Shown in pieces: positions 49,101 to 61,646 of a DNA stretch of 64,000 nucleotides. The stretch is taken from NCBI RefSeq assembly GCF_014898815.1, contig NW_026515428.1, positions 806,001 through 870,000 on the forward strand, written 5' to 3'. The stretch's first letter is position 1; each line of letters starts with the position of its first letter. The notes below the pieces were generated by a model that did no database searches, was not told where the DNA came from, and was given only the letters and a program-made list of their open reading frames with translations. The DNA comes from Panonychus citri. Lineage: Eukaryota; Arthropoda; Arachnida; Trombidiformes; Tetranychidae. A program made the translations under genes and the position numbers.

Positions 49101-49793
49101 GGGTAATAAGGTGCGAATGTTTTACGAGAGAATCCCTGAAGTTAAACGAATTCGCGATGAACCTTCCAGTAAAGGAGTTCGAAAAGTTCAATTGAAACCG
49201 GGAGATGCTCTATTTTATCATCCACTTTTGGCCTACACAATTAAAATTAACTCTCAACAATCAACACAATCTTCACAAGGAAGATTAATTGCCATCTCAT
49301 GTCGTTATGCTTCATCAGATTGTGATTATATTGAAACATCTTCAGGATCAACTTACCAAGATGAGATTCCACCTTACCTGGTCAATTCAATTTCTGATTA
49401 TAACCTTAACAAGGTAATAGATAATTAAATAATTTCAAGGTCAAAGATCTGAGGTTCATCGAGAAGATGATTTAGAAATTATCAACAGTTAATAGTTTCT
49501 TTCTCTTGATTATCAATTGATCCCCTAAAAGTGATGATAGATCATCAACTTGATTTAAACTTGAATCTTAATCTCTCAACTAATTTATTAATCTATTTTA
49601 TTCATCATTAAACATGATCATCTTTCCGTTATTTCATGAAATAACCTTTGACTTCTCGATGATCATGATTTCTTGTTTCTCTTTATTCCTCTTAAATTGT
49701 GATAATATATATATTTTAATTTCTTGTTTCTATTAATAGGATTACTGGAGGAATCAAGGATTACTGATTAAAGGAAAACGAAGTAATCTTTAA
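46136..49793 (+). CDS. Phytanoyl-CoA dioxygenase-like protein lacking iron ligands (putative pseudoenzyme)
   Basis: Exons 46136-46402, 47005-47265, 48817-49413 and 49740-49793; 392 residues, all phase 0. The N-terminal 85 residues are a Ser-rich disordered extension not seen in vertebrate PHYH. From residue 177 the protein matches peroxisomal phytanoyl-CoA 2-hydroxylase closely: CGYNIMAMT, DLHCLPFRPADRIV, FYHPLL, AISCRYASSDCDYIE, GLLIKGKRSNL. Human PHYH binds iron by His175, Asp177 and His264, and 2-oxoglutarate by Arg275. Here the matching residues are Gln211, Asp213, Tyr316 and Leu333 (with Arg332 beside it). Two of three iron ligands are gone, so the usual oxygenase chemistry is unlikely. 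The 1,551-bp intron 47266-48816 holds a (TC)n run and no exon I accept. Whether this is the only PHYH gene of the organism cannot be judged here. Confidence 0.9.
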
Positions 49794-50798
49794 TCGCAAT
49801 TAAGAACCGGGGAAAAAGTCAACATCCATTATTCCACCTTGACCAATCAACCATTATCACTGATTATTGTATAATCATCTCGACGGTTGATATTAATTAT
49901 CAGTTATTAATTAATCAACAATAATTCCAGAAAGAAATATACAAACATCAGAAACGTAACTTTTTGTATAATTATTGATTTGAAAATCGATTAATTAATC
50001 ATAACAAACCAACTACAGTTTAATTATAAAACTAATTTTATATATATATTATTTAAAAGGATTGATACAACAATAAGAATCTAAATGATCAACTTGAAGT
50101 GATAAGCTTAATTGTTACTCTACCGAAACAACAACAATTAATTTTGATGAATCAATTGAATTATCAAGCAAAACAATTGCATCTTCAACCATCAATAATA
50201 AGTTTCTCAAATATGTAATTTGATGAACTTAATGGTTAATTGTAAGAATTAAGAAAAAAACTAAGAAAGAGCCTTTAATTTACCAGTTAATCATTTTCAC
50301 TATACTTAATTTTATGCTAACAATTTAACCTTGAACAATCAGTAATCAAGAAAATAGCAAACTAAATTAACTTTACAAGAGTTAAATTTAAATTTTTTTA
50401 CCTTTTAACCACTTGAATTGAAACTATTAAATAAGATGTTGATTAAATAATAATAATGAAGGTAAATTTATATAATAATCAAGGGAAATTGTCGAAGGAT
50501 TTAAATCACGATAATCAGGGTTGATGATAGAATTTAATTCGCAATCAAACATCCTTGTCCATTAACAATTTAACTCTCAATCGATCAACAATTAACTTTC
50601 TTATGTGTTTTACTTTACTATTCATTTTCACCATAATCTCAATAGTTTTTCAATCACTTAATCAACGATTATAAATTGTTGACAATCAAAATGTTTTATA
50701 TTTTGTGAATCAAATTGTTTCTTGTGCAATTAAATTAAACGATTTGTTATTATTTTTGTTTTTCACGTTAAATTATTTTCCTAATTGTTTGCTCAATT
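49794..50798. other. Intergenic
   Basis: About 1 kb, AT-rich, tandem same-strand genes on each side. No coding region seen; probably 3' UTR of the PHYH-like gene and promoter of the next gene. Confidence 0.45.
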
Positions 50799-53573
50799 AT
50801 GAATCTAATTGTGTTGTTATTTTGTTCACTGTTCACAATTAACTGTTATTGTCCTTTATTGGTCAATGGAAATGATTTAATTACAAACAATACAATTGAT
50901 AGTCAATTGAATAATCAATCAAACACTGATTATATTGATTCTTGGTTAATGTTTGAAAAATTTTCTCACCATTGGATAACCAATTTAGTTTCAACAATTG
51001 ACAAGCCACTTAATTTTATTTTAATTGCTACAAATGTTACTAATCAATGTTCATCATCAATTACTGGATATATTGATGATTTGAAACAATTTAAAACCCA
51101 AGCTTTACAAAGTAAGTAACAATTATCAAAATTATCCGTTAATTGCTCCAATTAGTTATTACAATTGATTAAGAACATAGAATTAGTTAATCATTTACAA
51201 TCAATTTAAATGGCGTCTCAGACTTGATTATTAATCGGGAAAATCAGATTAACTTAAATTTTCATTTTCAAGATCATCTGATAATTAAAATCGGATAAAG
51301 GTCATTAAAACCTGATTAGTTAAAGATGATTATGAATGATAGGGAGAGCAAAAGTTTTGGGGCCTTTTGCTAATTAAATCAATTACAATTAACTAATTAT
51401 CGTCTCAATGAAAGGATTTTTAAAACTGTTCAATTTTAACCGATTAATCAAATCAAGTCAATTAAAACAAGGAAAAAAAACAACAACAAAGTGTAACAAG
51501 ATTAAGAGATGAACATTAAATCAGATTAATAGATTGAGTAAATTGAAGAGCGAATAGAAATGAACAATTAAGAAAATAAAATCGAACATTAAATTGTTAG
51601 AAATTAACTTTTCTTTTCTTTCGTTGAGGATTGGATTCAACGGGAACTCGACCTGTCGCTCTGATGAGCGGATCGTTTTTCTCCTATGGGTCTTATGAAC
51701 AATGTCTTTCGATGGACACAAGTCAATATTGTCTTTTATCGATGAGTTTGGGTGTACCAAAATCACGCAAGTACGAAGGTCATTTAAGAAAATTGGATGA
51801 CCATCAGATTAATTTCACTACTGACCCGTTTAAAGAGTATGTAGTTGACTATTTACACTTTCATCATATCGTCAATTACACTTATGGATTATGTTTACCT
51901 CGAGGTTGTTTATCGGGTGAAGTTGAAAGAGTAACAAATTCATTGGCAGATTATCATCAAACTGGATTAACGATTGATGTTCAATATTGTGATGTTAAAA
52001 ATGATCCACCAAATTTACCAATTCACGTTTACGTGGGACTATTTATCGTTGTGACAGTTGTTATACTCAATTTACTTGGTACACTGACCAGTCTTTCATT
52101 TTTATCCGATTTTAATGTTTCCGTCAATTATGATAAACTTATCGCCAAATCGGGTGAAAGTGATTCGGTTAATTCATTATCTTGTCTCCACGGGATTAAG
52201 GCCATTTCCATGTTTATGATTGTTATTTCTCATGCACTATTGGCTACGGTTGATGTTAATACAGCTCGATTGTTCCAGTCGATTACAATTCTTCCCAGTC
52301 TTGGCTTTATGCCCGCTTACTTTTTCCCGCTGGCGGTAGACACTTTTTTCATGGTAACCGGACTGAGTATGTCACTTTTTATTCAGAAAAGGAAACGGGT
52401 GACAATGTTTGCCGTTCTATTGGGTCGATATTTAAGATTTTTACCATCAATCATTTGGGCCATTTCTTGGGCTTTTCTGCTTATGAATGAAGCGGTAAAA
52501 AATCAACTTGGTGGACCAAATTGGTTCCATCCAAGAGCGACCAATATGGATAAATGTGTCAACAATTGGCTTCCAAATGTCCTTCTCATTCAAATGTGGT
52601 TAGATTGGAAACCCGAACCCGCTGGATCACATGGATGTTTAGTCACTGATTGGTATCTGACCGTTGATTTAATTTGCACGCTCTTTTTGGTCATTGTTTG
52701 GATTCCAATCTCAGTTGGTCATCGTCGTCAAGCACTTTTCTGTACTTGGCTTTTGATAATCCTTGGTATCGCATTCTCGGGCTTTAGTCTTTACATTTTT
52801 GACCTGCGACACTTTTGGCGAATCAGTGATTTTCTCAATGAAGATTCAATTTTGTACAATTTCCGTTTCCATTTGAAACCAATCGCTCACATGGCTCCAT
52901 ATTTCATTGGAGTACTTCTTGGATTTTACTTGAAAGAAACAGGGAAAAAGTTATCACAGGTAACAATTTATTCCCAAATTTGAATAAACAATTAACTCGT
53001 ATTGTCTTTCGCTTTCAGGTCAAGGTTAACATTGGTTGGGGTCTTTGGTCAATCGGTTGGATTGTTCACCTTTTCTTTTTCAATTACAACGATTATGATT
53101 CGAAAATTTTCTGGTGGTCATCGCTTGTCTATGGAAGTATCTCGAAAAGCTTGTGGAGCGCAATGGTCGCTTGGTTGATCTACACAATTCGAGAAGGTCA
53201 CGCATACAATATCATCGGTCGAATACTCGCTTCTCGAGTTCTTTTAATCGCTTCTCGAATGAGTCTTTCAATCCTTTGTTTGAACATAATCTTTTTCAGA
53301 TTTCGAAATGGTATCTCAACAGTTCCAATGGAAACATCGGTCTTTAAATTCATGTTTCTTGATCAATTTCCTTATTTCTTCCTAATTTATTTCATCTCCT
53401 TTATATCACGAATTCTGGTTGAAAGTCCTTTCTCCAATTTGGTTGGTAAATTGTTCGCTTCAGGTAAACCAAGAAACAATCTTCCCGATCCAAGTATTGA
53501 AATTTCAAAACATCGAACCATAAAAAATGAAACATCAACAGAATCATCAGCAACTCAAATGTCTGAAGCATAA
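50799..53573 (+). CDS. NRF-6-type membrane acyltransferase (acyltransferase 3 family), second member
   Basis: Exons 50799-51111, 51629-52959 and 53019-53573; 732 residues. Signal peptide (MNLIVLLFCSLFTINCYC), an NRF domain with paired Cys (GSYEQCLSMD, YGLCLPRGCLSG), then SLSCLHGIKAISMFMIVISH, the family's first acyltransferase block with the conserved His at the end of the helix. VDTFFMVTGLSMSLFI, GRYLRFLPSIIW and YFIGVLLGFYLKE are further family landmarks. About ten to eleven helices. The C-terminal tail is Ser/Thr-rich and presumably cytosolic. Relatives in worms and insects act in gut or epidermal lipid handling. It has fewer introns than the member at 17110-19843 and keeps the His block that the other has lost, so this one is the better candidate for an active enzyme. 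Confidence 0.9.
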
Positions 53574-53695
53574 ATTGTGTTACAATTAAATATTATATAA
53601 ATATACATGTACGAATATATTGTTATTATTAAGAGAAAAGAGAATTTTTTTTCCATTTTTACAATTAAACCAATAAAGAGAAAAATAAAACAAGT
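53574..53695. other. Short convergent spacer
   Basis: 122 bp between the stop codons of the acyltransferase and NOP53. AATAAAG near 53671 on the plus strand; little room for separate 3' UTRs. Confidence 0.4.
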
Positions 53696-55032
53696 TTACT
53701 TTTTACCGACATGGGCAAATTTATCGGGCTCACGACAATCCCGTTTCTCTGACCATTTGAAGTTTTTACCTTTTACCTTCATTATTAATTTTCGAGGTTC
53801 AATTAGGTTTCTCTTTTGAAGAGATTTAATTCTATCGGTAAATAGATCACCTTCCGTTTGCACTGAACGTAAACGAGCTGCCAATTCCTCTGGAAGGTTA
53901 ACTGGAATATCGGGTTCTTCATACTTGTGGGGACCCAAACGCGCTGGTCTTGTAACCACAGCGGCAAATTTTTTCTTTAAATTTTCTTGCTGTTTTTTGG
54001 CCTTTTCTTCATCAGCGGCGATATCTTTCTTAATTCTTTTAAGTTGGAATATTTGACTTGCTCTTCTTTTTTCTTCTTTCTTCTTTTTAGACTCTAATTC
54101 TCTTTGTTTGGCTAACATTTCTCTTCGTCTCTTTGCTTTTGGCTTTCGATCTTCAGCTCGAACAATTTTCTTTATTGGTCCTATTCCACCTTCTTCCTCT
54201 GGATCATTTTGAACTTGCTCTTCGTCGCTTTCTTGAGGTGCAAATTTAGCACCAGGAATTCCTCCTGACATTTCCTCTAACCAAATTTTCATCATTTCAG
54301 TTTCAGTTTTTTTCGGCTTTTTACCAAGTATCCGATCGAGAGTTTTTTCTTTCTTAATCTTTGCCAATTCAACATCAACTGCTTTTTTCATTAATTCTTG
54401 ATGATCTTCGAGTGTTGGATTAATAGACATTCCCGGGTGAGGTTCATCGATTGCTGGTAAAATTGAGGGTCGTTTCAATCTACTAGTTTTCGCAGGGTGA
54501 GAAGGCTTTGAATCAGATTTCCAGAGATCATAAACTCGATTGTCTCTCCAATTTTCTGGCTTCTTTTTTTTACGTTTACCATATTCTTTAGGTTTAATCT
54601 TTACTGCTTTAGGCTCAGTTTTTGGAAACACAACCATCGGAGGAACAGCAGATTCATGCATCAGAGATTTGTAGGCAAGAATATTTTTCGACAAATCTTT
54701 AGTAGTTAACAGTTTCTTCGTTTTCTTCAATTTACTCAATTTCGATGGAATAACATGTTCACTTGCTTTCTTGTCAATAGTAAAATCCGGCTTATCTAAT
54801 GGTTGCCTATGGAAGAGAAAGAGAGAGAAGAAAAAAATAAAATAAGAGAAAACGTGTTAATGTTAATTTAAATCTAATACATTTAGCACCGAAATTCTAA
54901 CACCACAGACACATACCCGATTCTTTCTTTTCGTCGAACATCATCAAGGTACTGATCAACCTCTTCGATGTTAACTTTTCTCCAACCTTTTCGCCGATTT
55001 TTACCAAATTTCGTCTTTTTGGATGCAACCAT
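53696..55032 (-). CDS. NOP53: NOP53 (GLTSCR2) ribosome biogenesis factor
   Basis: Exons 54917-55032 and 53696-54806; 408 residues. The N-terminus MVASKKTKFGKNRRKGWRK with the following DVRRKERIGGQP is the conserved NOP53 start. The middle contains KPENWRDNRVYDLWKS, another family block. Two long Lys/Glu-rich coiled-coil stretches follow (AKRREMLAKQRELESKKKKEEKRRASQ), and the C-terminal ELAARLRSVQTEGDLFTDRIKSLQKRNLIEPR is also typical. NOP53 sits on pre-60S particles and recruits the exosome helicase Mtr4 to trim the 5.8S precursor; the human protein also shuttles between nucleolus and nucleus. The strongly basic content fits nucleolar targeting. Confidence 0.93.
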
Positions 55033-55865
55033 TTTCCAAATGGGTAAACAAACACGTGGAGAAACAACAAAACAAAAAAGCGAAAAAGAGGAAAGAACAA
55101 ACAATTTCTTCTGTTCGAAGAACAATAAACAAACAGAGAGTTAATAGGAACAAAATATATCAACAATTAAATTAGATTAATGTCTAAAAATTAATGAGTA
55201 ATTAAGAGAATCAAATGTAAACAATTAAACAAAAATTTTCCAATTAAAGAGAAAACATTTTTCCATCAAATGTGTCGCCATCTGGATAGAGTTTTTAGCA
55301 ATTCGAATGATTGAATTGATTTTTTGTTTTTAATTTCGCATTTTAATTGTAGTTATTTTATGGAGAAAAATTGATTGTAACATCATATTATTTTATGATT
55401 GAGCTTAAATGGGATATTCTTACATTGTAATTATAGAATTTCTTTAGATGTAAGTTAAATTCTAATTCTTTTATCTTTCTATTATGTGAGCCAATTGTAA
55501 TGTTGAAATTGATTGAGTTAGTGAATGAGAAAAATGAATCAATTCATTGAGGGAAAACATCAGGTTTTACTTTCATGGTGAAGTAAAGAAGAAGATGAAT
55601 GATCAGGGTGAATGGAAAAAGTTGCAATTTGAAATTTCCAGTAGCAATTAGTGATCAGAATCCACCAAGATCGAGAGAAATTTCCTACTCAATTACAACA
55701 CTTTGGAAACGAGAAAATCAACAAATCAAATCTAATTCAATGAAAAGAAAAGATGATTTAACGAATATAATATTTGTTTTGTTTTGTTTTTTGAGGTCAA
55801 TTGATGATTAGCTTTTTAAAAGCTTTAATTTTGCGTGTGTCACTTTTGTTTGTTTTTCTTTTGGT
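55033..55865. promoter_or_regulatory. NOP53 promoter and 3' flank of the HMG20-like gene
   Basis: Contains CAAATGTGTCGCCATCT near 55268, a 17-mer repeated exactly at about 56693 in front of the next gene. The remainder shows no coding region. Confidence 0.5.
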
Positions 55866-56315
55866 TCAATCCATTTGAGCGATAATTTTGCTAACTTTCT
55901 CAGCGATGATATCACATTCCTTGGTATTGAGACACTTTTCTCTTGTAACTTTATCAACCAATTTTTGTAAATATTGTTCTACATTATCAGGATTAACCGT
56001 CTCTGTTGTCCCTGGAATTGGAATATTGGCAAATTGTGAGAGAACCAGAGATGTTATCTTTCTAAGATGTTCTTCTAAATTTCTATTCGTTGCATTTCGT
56101 TGTACCGATTCAAGTTCCAATTTATCAACTGCAGCCTTTAAATTTTCTAAATGTTTAGAAAGTATAGCATTTTGCTCTTCATATTCGGTACTAATCTTTC
56201 TTAATTGTCTCAATTCAGCTTCTCGAAGTTTATTATGATGTAAAAACTCCTCCGTAAAAATAGGAATGTCCAGAGATGATTTACCACCAATACTATTTCC
56301 ACTTGTATCTCCCAT
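55866..56315 (-). CDS. HMG20-type coiled-coil protein without an HMG box
   Basis: A single coding exon of 149 residues. From residue 16 it matches the C-terminal half of HMG20A/HMG20B (iBRAF/BRAF35): DIPIFTEEFLHHNKLREAEL, RKISTEYEEQNAILSKHLEN, then FANIPIPGTTETVNPDNVEQ. Vertebrate HMG20 proteins place an HMG-box DNA-binding domain before this coiled coil, and the coiled coil joins them to the LSD1-CoREST complex. Here only ~15 unrelated residues (MGDTSGNSIGGKSS) precede it. A leader exon ending near 56550 (donor GTAAGT) and an intron to about 56347 lie upstream; its only ATG near the donor is followed by an in-frame stop. So no HMG box is coded nearby. The product might act as a partner or inhibitor of full HMG20 proteins (inference). 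Confidence 0.88.
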   Translation of the reverse strand: MGDTSGNSIGGKSSLDIPIFTEEFLHHNKLREAELRQLRKISTEYEEQNAILSKHLENLKAAVDKLELESVQRNATNRNLEEHLRKITSLVLSQFANIPIPGTTETVNPDNVEQYLQKLVDKVTREKCLNTKECDIIAEKVSKIIAQMD

Positions 56316-57314
56316 CCTTTATTAAATAGCAAACTAAACGTTTCTATAACAAAAAAAATGGAAACAAAACAAAAGAGCAAAAATTAATCACAACAATTAA
56401 AACCAAAACCAAAACCAAAAAGAAAAACGAAAAACACAAAATCAAAAGAGAAACAAAAAATAAAGAAAATGGAAATTTCCAAGTGAGAATATTATTCACC
56501 TAAGAGAATAATTGAACCAATAACATTTAACAATTCCAAAGACTTACCTTTAATCACCTTAATTGTGGTACCATTAAAGACGAAAAATTAACAATTAACA
56601 ATAGCAAATTAATCTAACAATCAAATCAAAACAAAATTAAATCTCAATCATTTTTCAAGACAAAACATAAAACCAAAAAAAGAACATGAGACAAATGTGT
56701 CGCCATCTATGAGATTTTTTTCCAACTAAAAATGTAAACAAATTTTTTTCTCTTTTCTGGTTTTTGGTTAATTGTTGTTACCTTTTAAATTTAATTCTCA
56801 TTCGATGTGATCAGTTAACTGTTAATCCATTTGAAAAAATGTTTAATTTTACTTAATTGTTAATAATAAATTCGATTCACCATAGATACAAGTTTCCATT
56901 TGAATGAAAATATTAAGATAATCAAATCAAATTGATTAAAGTGATTTAAATGTTACCAAGGTAAGTGAATAAAATTTTTGTATTGATTAATAATCATTCA
57001 TTTCAATTGATTATTTACATTTTGTTAATTCTAATTGTTTAATTTGTTTCTTAATGTGAAATTTAACATTTATTTTGTTGTAACTGTCACATACTGGATT
57101 GTATGGATGTTGATTTGTAATAATCTCCTTCTGATAGTTTGTTGATCCAAATGATTAACTATGTTTTTTTTTCATTTGTGCAATTTAAATGTGCTCATCG
57201 TTATGGTTTCCCTTATTGGTATTGATTAAATTGATTGTTGATTTATTTTTTTCTTTCTTCTTTTATCATTTAGGAAAAAATTGACAATCGATTATTGAAC
57301 TGAGAACGAGAAAC
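56316..57314. promoter_or_regulatory. Divergent region between HMG20-like and EHBP1-like genes
   Basis: Holds the non-coding leader exon of the HMG20-like gene, the repeated word CAAATGTGTCGCCATCT near 56693, and the plus-strand leader exon of the next gene (donor GTAAGT after ATGTTACCAAG near 56960; acceptor TTTAG at 57274). The leader ATG gives only a short upstream frame that stops before 57300. Confidence 0.5.
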
Positions 57315-60300
57315 ATGAGAGAAAATAAAATGAACTCAGACTTTCACCGAGAGGAAACACCAGCATCAGAAGATTTACTTTCATGGTGTAAAAAGATAAC
57401 CAATGAAATTTATGGATTAGACGTTAACGATTTAACAACATCATGGAAAAATGGAATGGCCTTTTGTGCCCTAATTCACCATTTTCGTCCTGACCTGATT
57501 GACTATTATAAGCTTAACCCAGAAGAGAGTAAAGTTAATTTTAAATGTGCTTTTGATGCCATTAGAAAACTGGGAATTCCAAGTATCATGAGCTCAGGTG
57601 ATTTGATGATTCTCGATGTTCCCGATAAATTAACCGTCATGACAGTTTTACATCAAATTCGTGGTTATTTTAATAGAAAAGAAAGGAAAAGTAAAGGTCT
57701 TGAATGGGATTGTGATGATATGTTTGACGATTTTGACAGTGATGATGAAAATAATTCACTATTTTCAATTGCATTAGACCAAAAATTAGCTGATTGGCCG
57801 AGTAAAAAAGTTGATAATCTTGAATCAATAATGTCTTATGCGAGTCCATTTCTATTGGATACCGATTATAATGTTAATCCAAATAATCAACCGACAAATT
57901 CCAATTTACGATCAACTAAATTATCGAAATCATCATCATCAACATCCAAGCCAACAATCAATTCCAAACCAGGTGAACAGTTCAATGGACTCAATTTACC
58001 TGGTTCAAATGAAAGAGGAAAAGAAAGTGTACTCTCACAATCGTTACGGTCGGTAGACTTTAATTCACAACCATTAGAATCATCATCATCATCTTCATCA
58101 GTAATAACAACATGCACCCAATCAACAAATACTCAACAATCAAGTAAAACTGTCCAGAAAGAAAAGAAACCCTTAATGACCCGTAAACAATTAATGGATC
58201 CATTTGATTCTGATAGTGATGAAGATAAAACACCAAAAGGAAAAATTTGTAAGCAATTAAAACGGAAAGATAAAAATAATAATAACGGAAGAGAATCAAC
58301 TAATTATCATGGTTAATATCTAATTTCTGTTTTCTTTTTTTTTGCTTTCCTGATCTCTTTTTAGCTCAAAGGAGGGCATCAACTTCCCAGGTTCCCACCA
58401 ATGGTTCAACCATCACCGATATCTTGGATCTCGCCACAGCGGAAGATTCTGACCCGCTCATAGGAATGAATTTATCCTCACCCACCTCACCCGATTCTAA
58501 TCCGTCCTCAGCAACAACCTCATCTTCATCAACGACACCATCAATGTCTACTTCATCTTCATCATATTCAAACAATCTAACCGATAACATATCAATTTCC
58601 TGTAATCAACCACCACAAACTCAAACACAACCCCAATCCAAACCATTACCACCACAATCACAACCAATTATCAAGCCCACAATTATTGAACTTGCTCCCG
58701 GTCTATTGGATGTCTCACCCAAAAAGGTCTCACCCTTTCAACGTGCTCGAACAGCGCCTGCATATCGTTCCCTGCGACTTGACACTAGTCGAAAAGTAAA
58801 TTTTACTACCGAACAAACAAAAGTCTGGCCTACGAAAAACACAGCGATTTAATAATCTTCAATTCTCTTTTGCTATATTTTAGATCACAAGTCCTGATCG
58901 ACGAGATAAACTTCACGAAAAGGCTCGACAGTTAATCGAGGAAACCAGAAAGAAAAAAATGACTCTTGAAGTGACACCAACTAATCTTAATCCACTTCCA
59001 GAAGATGATCGTCGGCGACAATTACGAGAAAAAGCTCGACAAATGTTATCCGATCAAATTAGTAAAATGATTAAGGAAAAAAGTCCAATTGAACCTCGAA
59101 ACATGGAAGCAGCAATTCGTGATTTAACTCTACAAGAGTCTAGAAAAATTTCAATCCAATCAACACCTACAAGAATATCAACAATTAAATCATTCAACAA
59201 TAATCCAAGTAAATTTCTCAAAACAATCAAATCGAGTCACCAAACAATTATTATCCATTAAATTATCTCTCTCTCTCTTTCCATCCTCAGGTACTACAAA
59301 AAGTCCCAAAAAATCATACGTCGATATGGAACTAATGATTTTAGAAAAGGAACAATCAAAAATTGACAAAGAATCATCAATAATCGAGGAGAAATTACGT
59401 CTAATCATGAAGAACGGTAATTAACAAATTTCTTAATTATACTCAAATCAAACAATCAGCAACACATGACCGATTCAACTCCAAAATCAAAGTAAAAACT
59501 TATTCCAACTCCACATTAGCCCACAAACCCGAGTAATTAAATACCCTACAGCTATTGATGATATTTAATTACGATGAGAAACAATTTAACAAATTACCAA
59601 GATATGATTCCCTTAATTGTGATTGTCTTCCTGAAGCCCTTCACTTTAACCATAAACATTGAAAAGGCAAAAAAAAATATGAAATTAATTTCCCTTTCAA
59701 CTTTTACATATTATTTTACCTTCTCATCATCAGAAACCATTGATATTTTATCAGCAAATATTGTCCATGTAAATATATAATTGCTACTCAATTATTATCA
59801 ATATAATTCAACTTTTGGACTTGAACTTAATTTCAATTGTTTCCGCAAAGTGAAGCAAAATTAAAGCTCTAGAATTGATAATAATAATAATAATAATAGT
59901 TACCTATGGATTCCCATGAGCATCCAATCATTTATCAGGCTTCAAAACATTACCTCATATAAAATATTAATAATAGTAACCTATCAATATGATTTCCTAA
60001 TGAAATATCATCAATATTTTTCACTCTTTGTCAAGTTAATTAACAACAATTTAAACTGGTAACCCGAAAAACTTGAAAACAATCAAAACTTTTCACCAAA
60101 ATCCATCAATAGATGTCGCCTACAACTTTTTGTTTACTAATGTTGATTAGTAAATTGTTACTATTATTATAATATAAATGTGTTGTTATATTTACTTTAA
60201 ATCTTAATCAAAGGAGTGAATTGATACTTAACTATTATCCGAAGCTATTTAAATCAGCTTAATCAGTTTAAATCTGTTATTAGTTAACAACAAGTGTGTG

Positions 60301-61591
60301 TATCTTGTTGTAAAACATTGAGCTCAAAATATTAACAGTTAATACGAGGAATTATCAATGAAGAAAAAAGTTATTTCCATGTCGAATTTTTTTTTCTTTT
60401 TGTTCTAACGTAACTTTTATATTTCTTACGATTTTCCCCTAGAAAAAAAAAATGTTAAAACCAGATTAGAACCGTAATCTCGAAATCGATTGATGAGATT
60501 TACCTTTAAATTGTATTTTATTATATTCGATACATTTAATGTAACATTTACCTTTTATGTGTCTTTCTTATAATTTTTTTTTCTTTACTTCATTTCGGAT
60601 GTAATTTTACCTGAGAGATAAGATATGTTATCTTTATACTAATAACAAGATGATATGGGATGACCAAGATCTCCATCATCATCATCATCATGACAGGTAA
60701 TATATATACACATATATTTATCTAAGATGAGCAGAAAAAAAAATAATAGGCAACATTGTAATCATTGATGATGACGATGATGAGGATGATAAACTAGATG
60801 ATAAGGAAACTTGTTCTTCACCCTTGGGTGTAAATCTTATTGCAATAGTTGGTCTTTTTTTTTACCTAACAAAATATCAATGACACAATGACAATGATGA
60901 TAATGATGATGATAATCTGTGATACATCTTTTCATTTCTATAATTGTTGTAACAAATAGGTAGCAAATTGTGTAGTAACCTTATCATCATCATCATCATC
61001 ATCATCATCATCGGTATCATCATTATCATGACAAGCTTTTTGCAACAAGCAGATGAAACAAGATGAAACTTTTTTACAATGAGTTGAAATTTTTTTTTAT
61101 CATATTCATTTATTAGCATTCCGATGATATCAATAAGCATGAATATATATATAAATATGGAGAGAGAGGGAGAGAGAGAGAGAGATGATTAAGTTGATGA
61201 TGAGAGAAGGAGAAGAAGATGGAAAAAAGAAAGAAAAGAAAGATGAAAAAGGTAGATAGAGCCTGACAAGAGATGGATAATGATAAGACTATGAAGATGA
61301 TACTGATGATGATGAAGATGAAGATGATGATGAATACAAGTAACACTATATCTCTGACCATTTATATATGAATAACTACTATGTGTATGTTTGATGGTTT
61401 TAAGGCTCATAAAAATTAAGACTTAAATTGGTTTCATTTATCTATTGATGTTCTTGTTGTTGATTCATCTTTACCTTGTTTTTTTTGTGTTCATCATGTT
61501 TCTTGGGTTAATACCAATGACATCCAATAATTGAAGTCATAAAAGCAAAAGCAAATCATCATCATCATAATCATCATTATCATCACGAAAG

Positions 61592-61646
<55 letters not shown>

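Noticed and set aside
56949..57300. Upstream ATG (ATGTTACCAAG) as the start of the EHBP1-like protein
   Set aside because: After splicing to 57275 this frame meets a stop within about ten codons.
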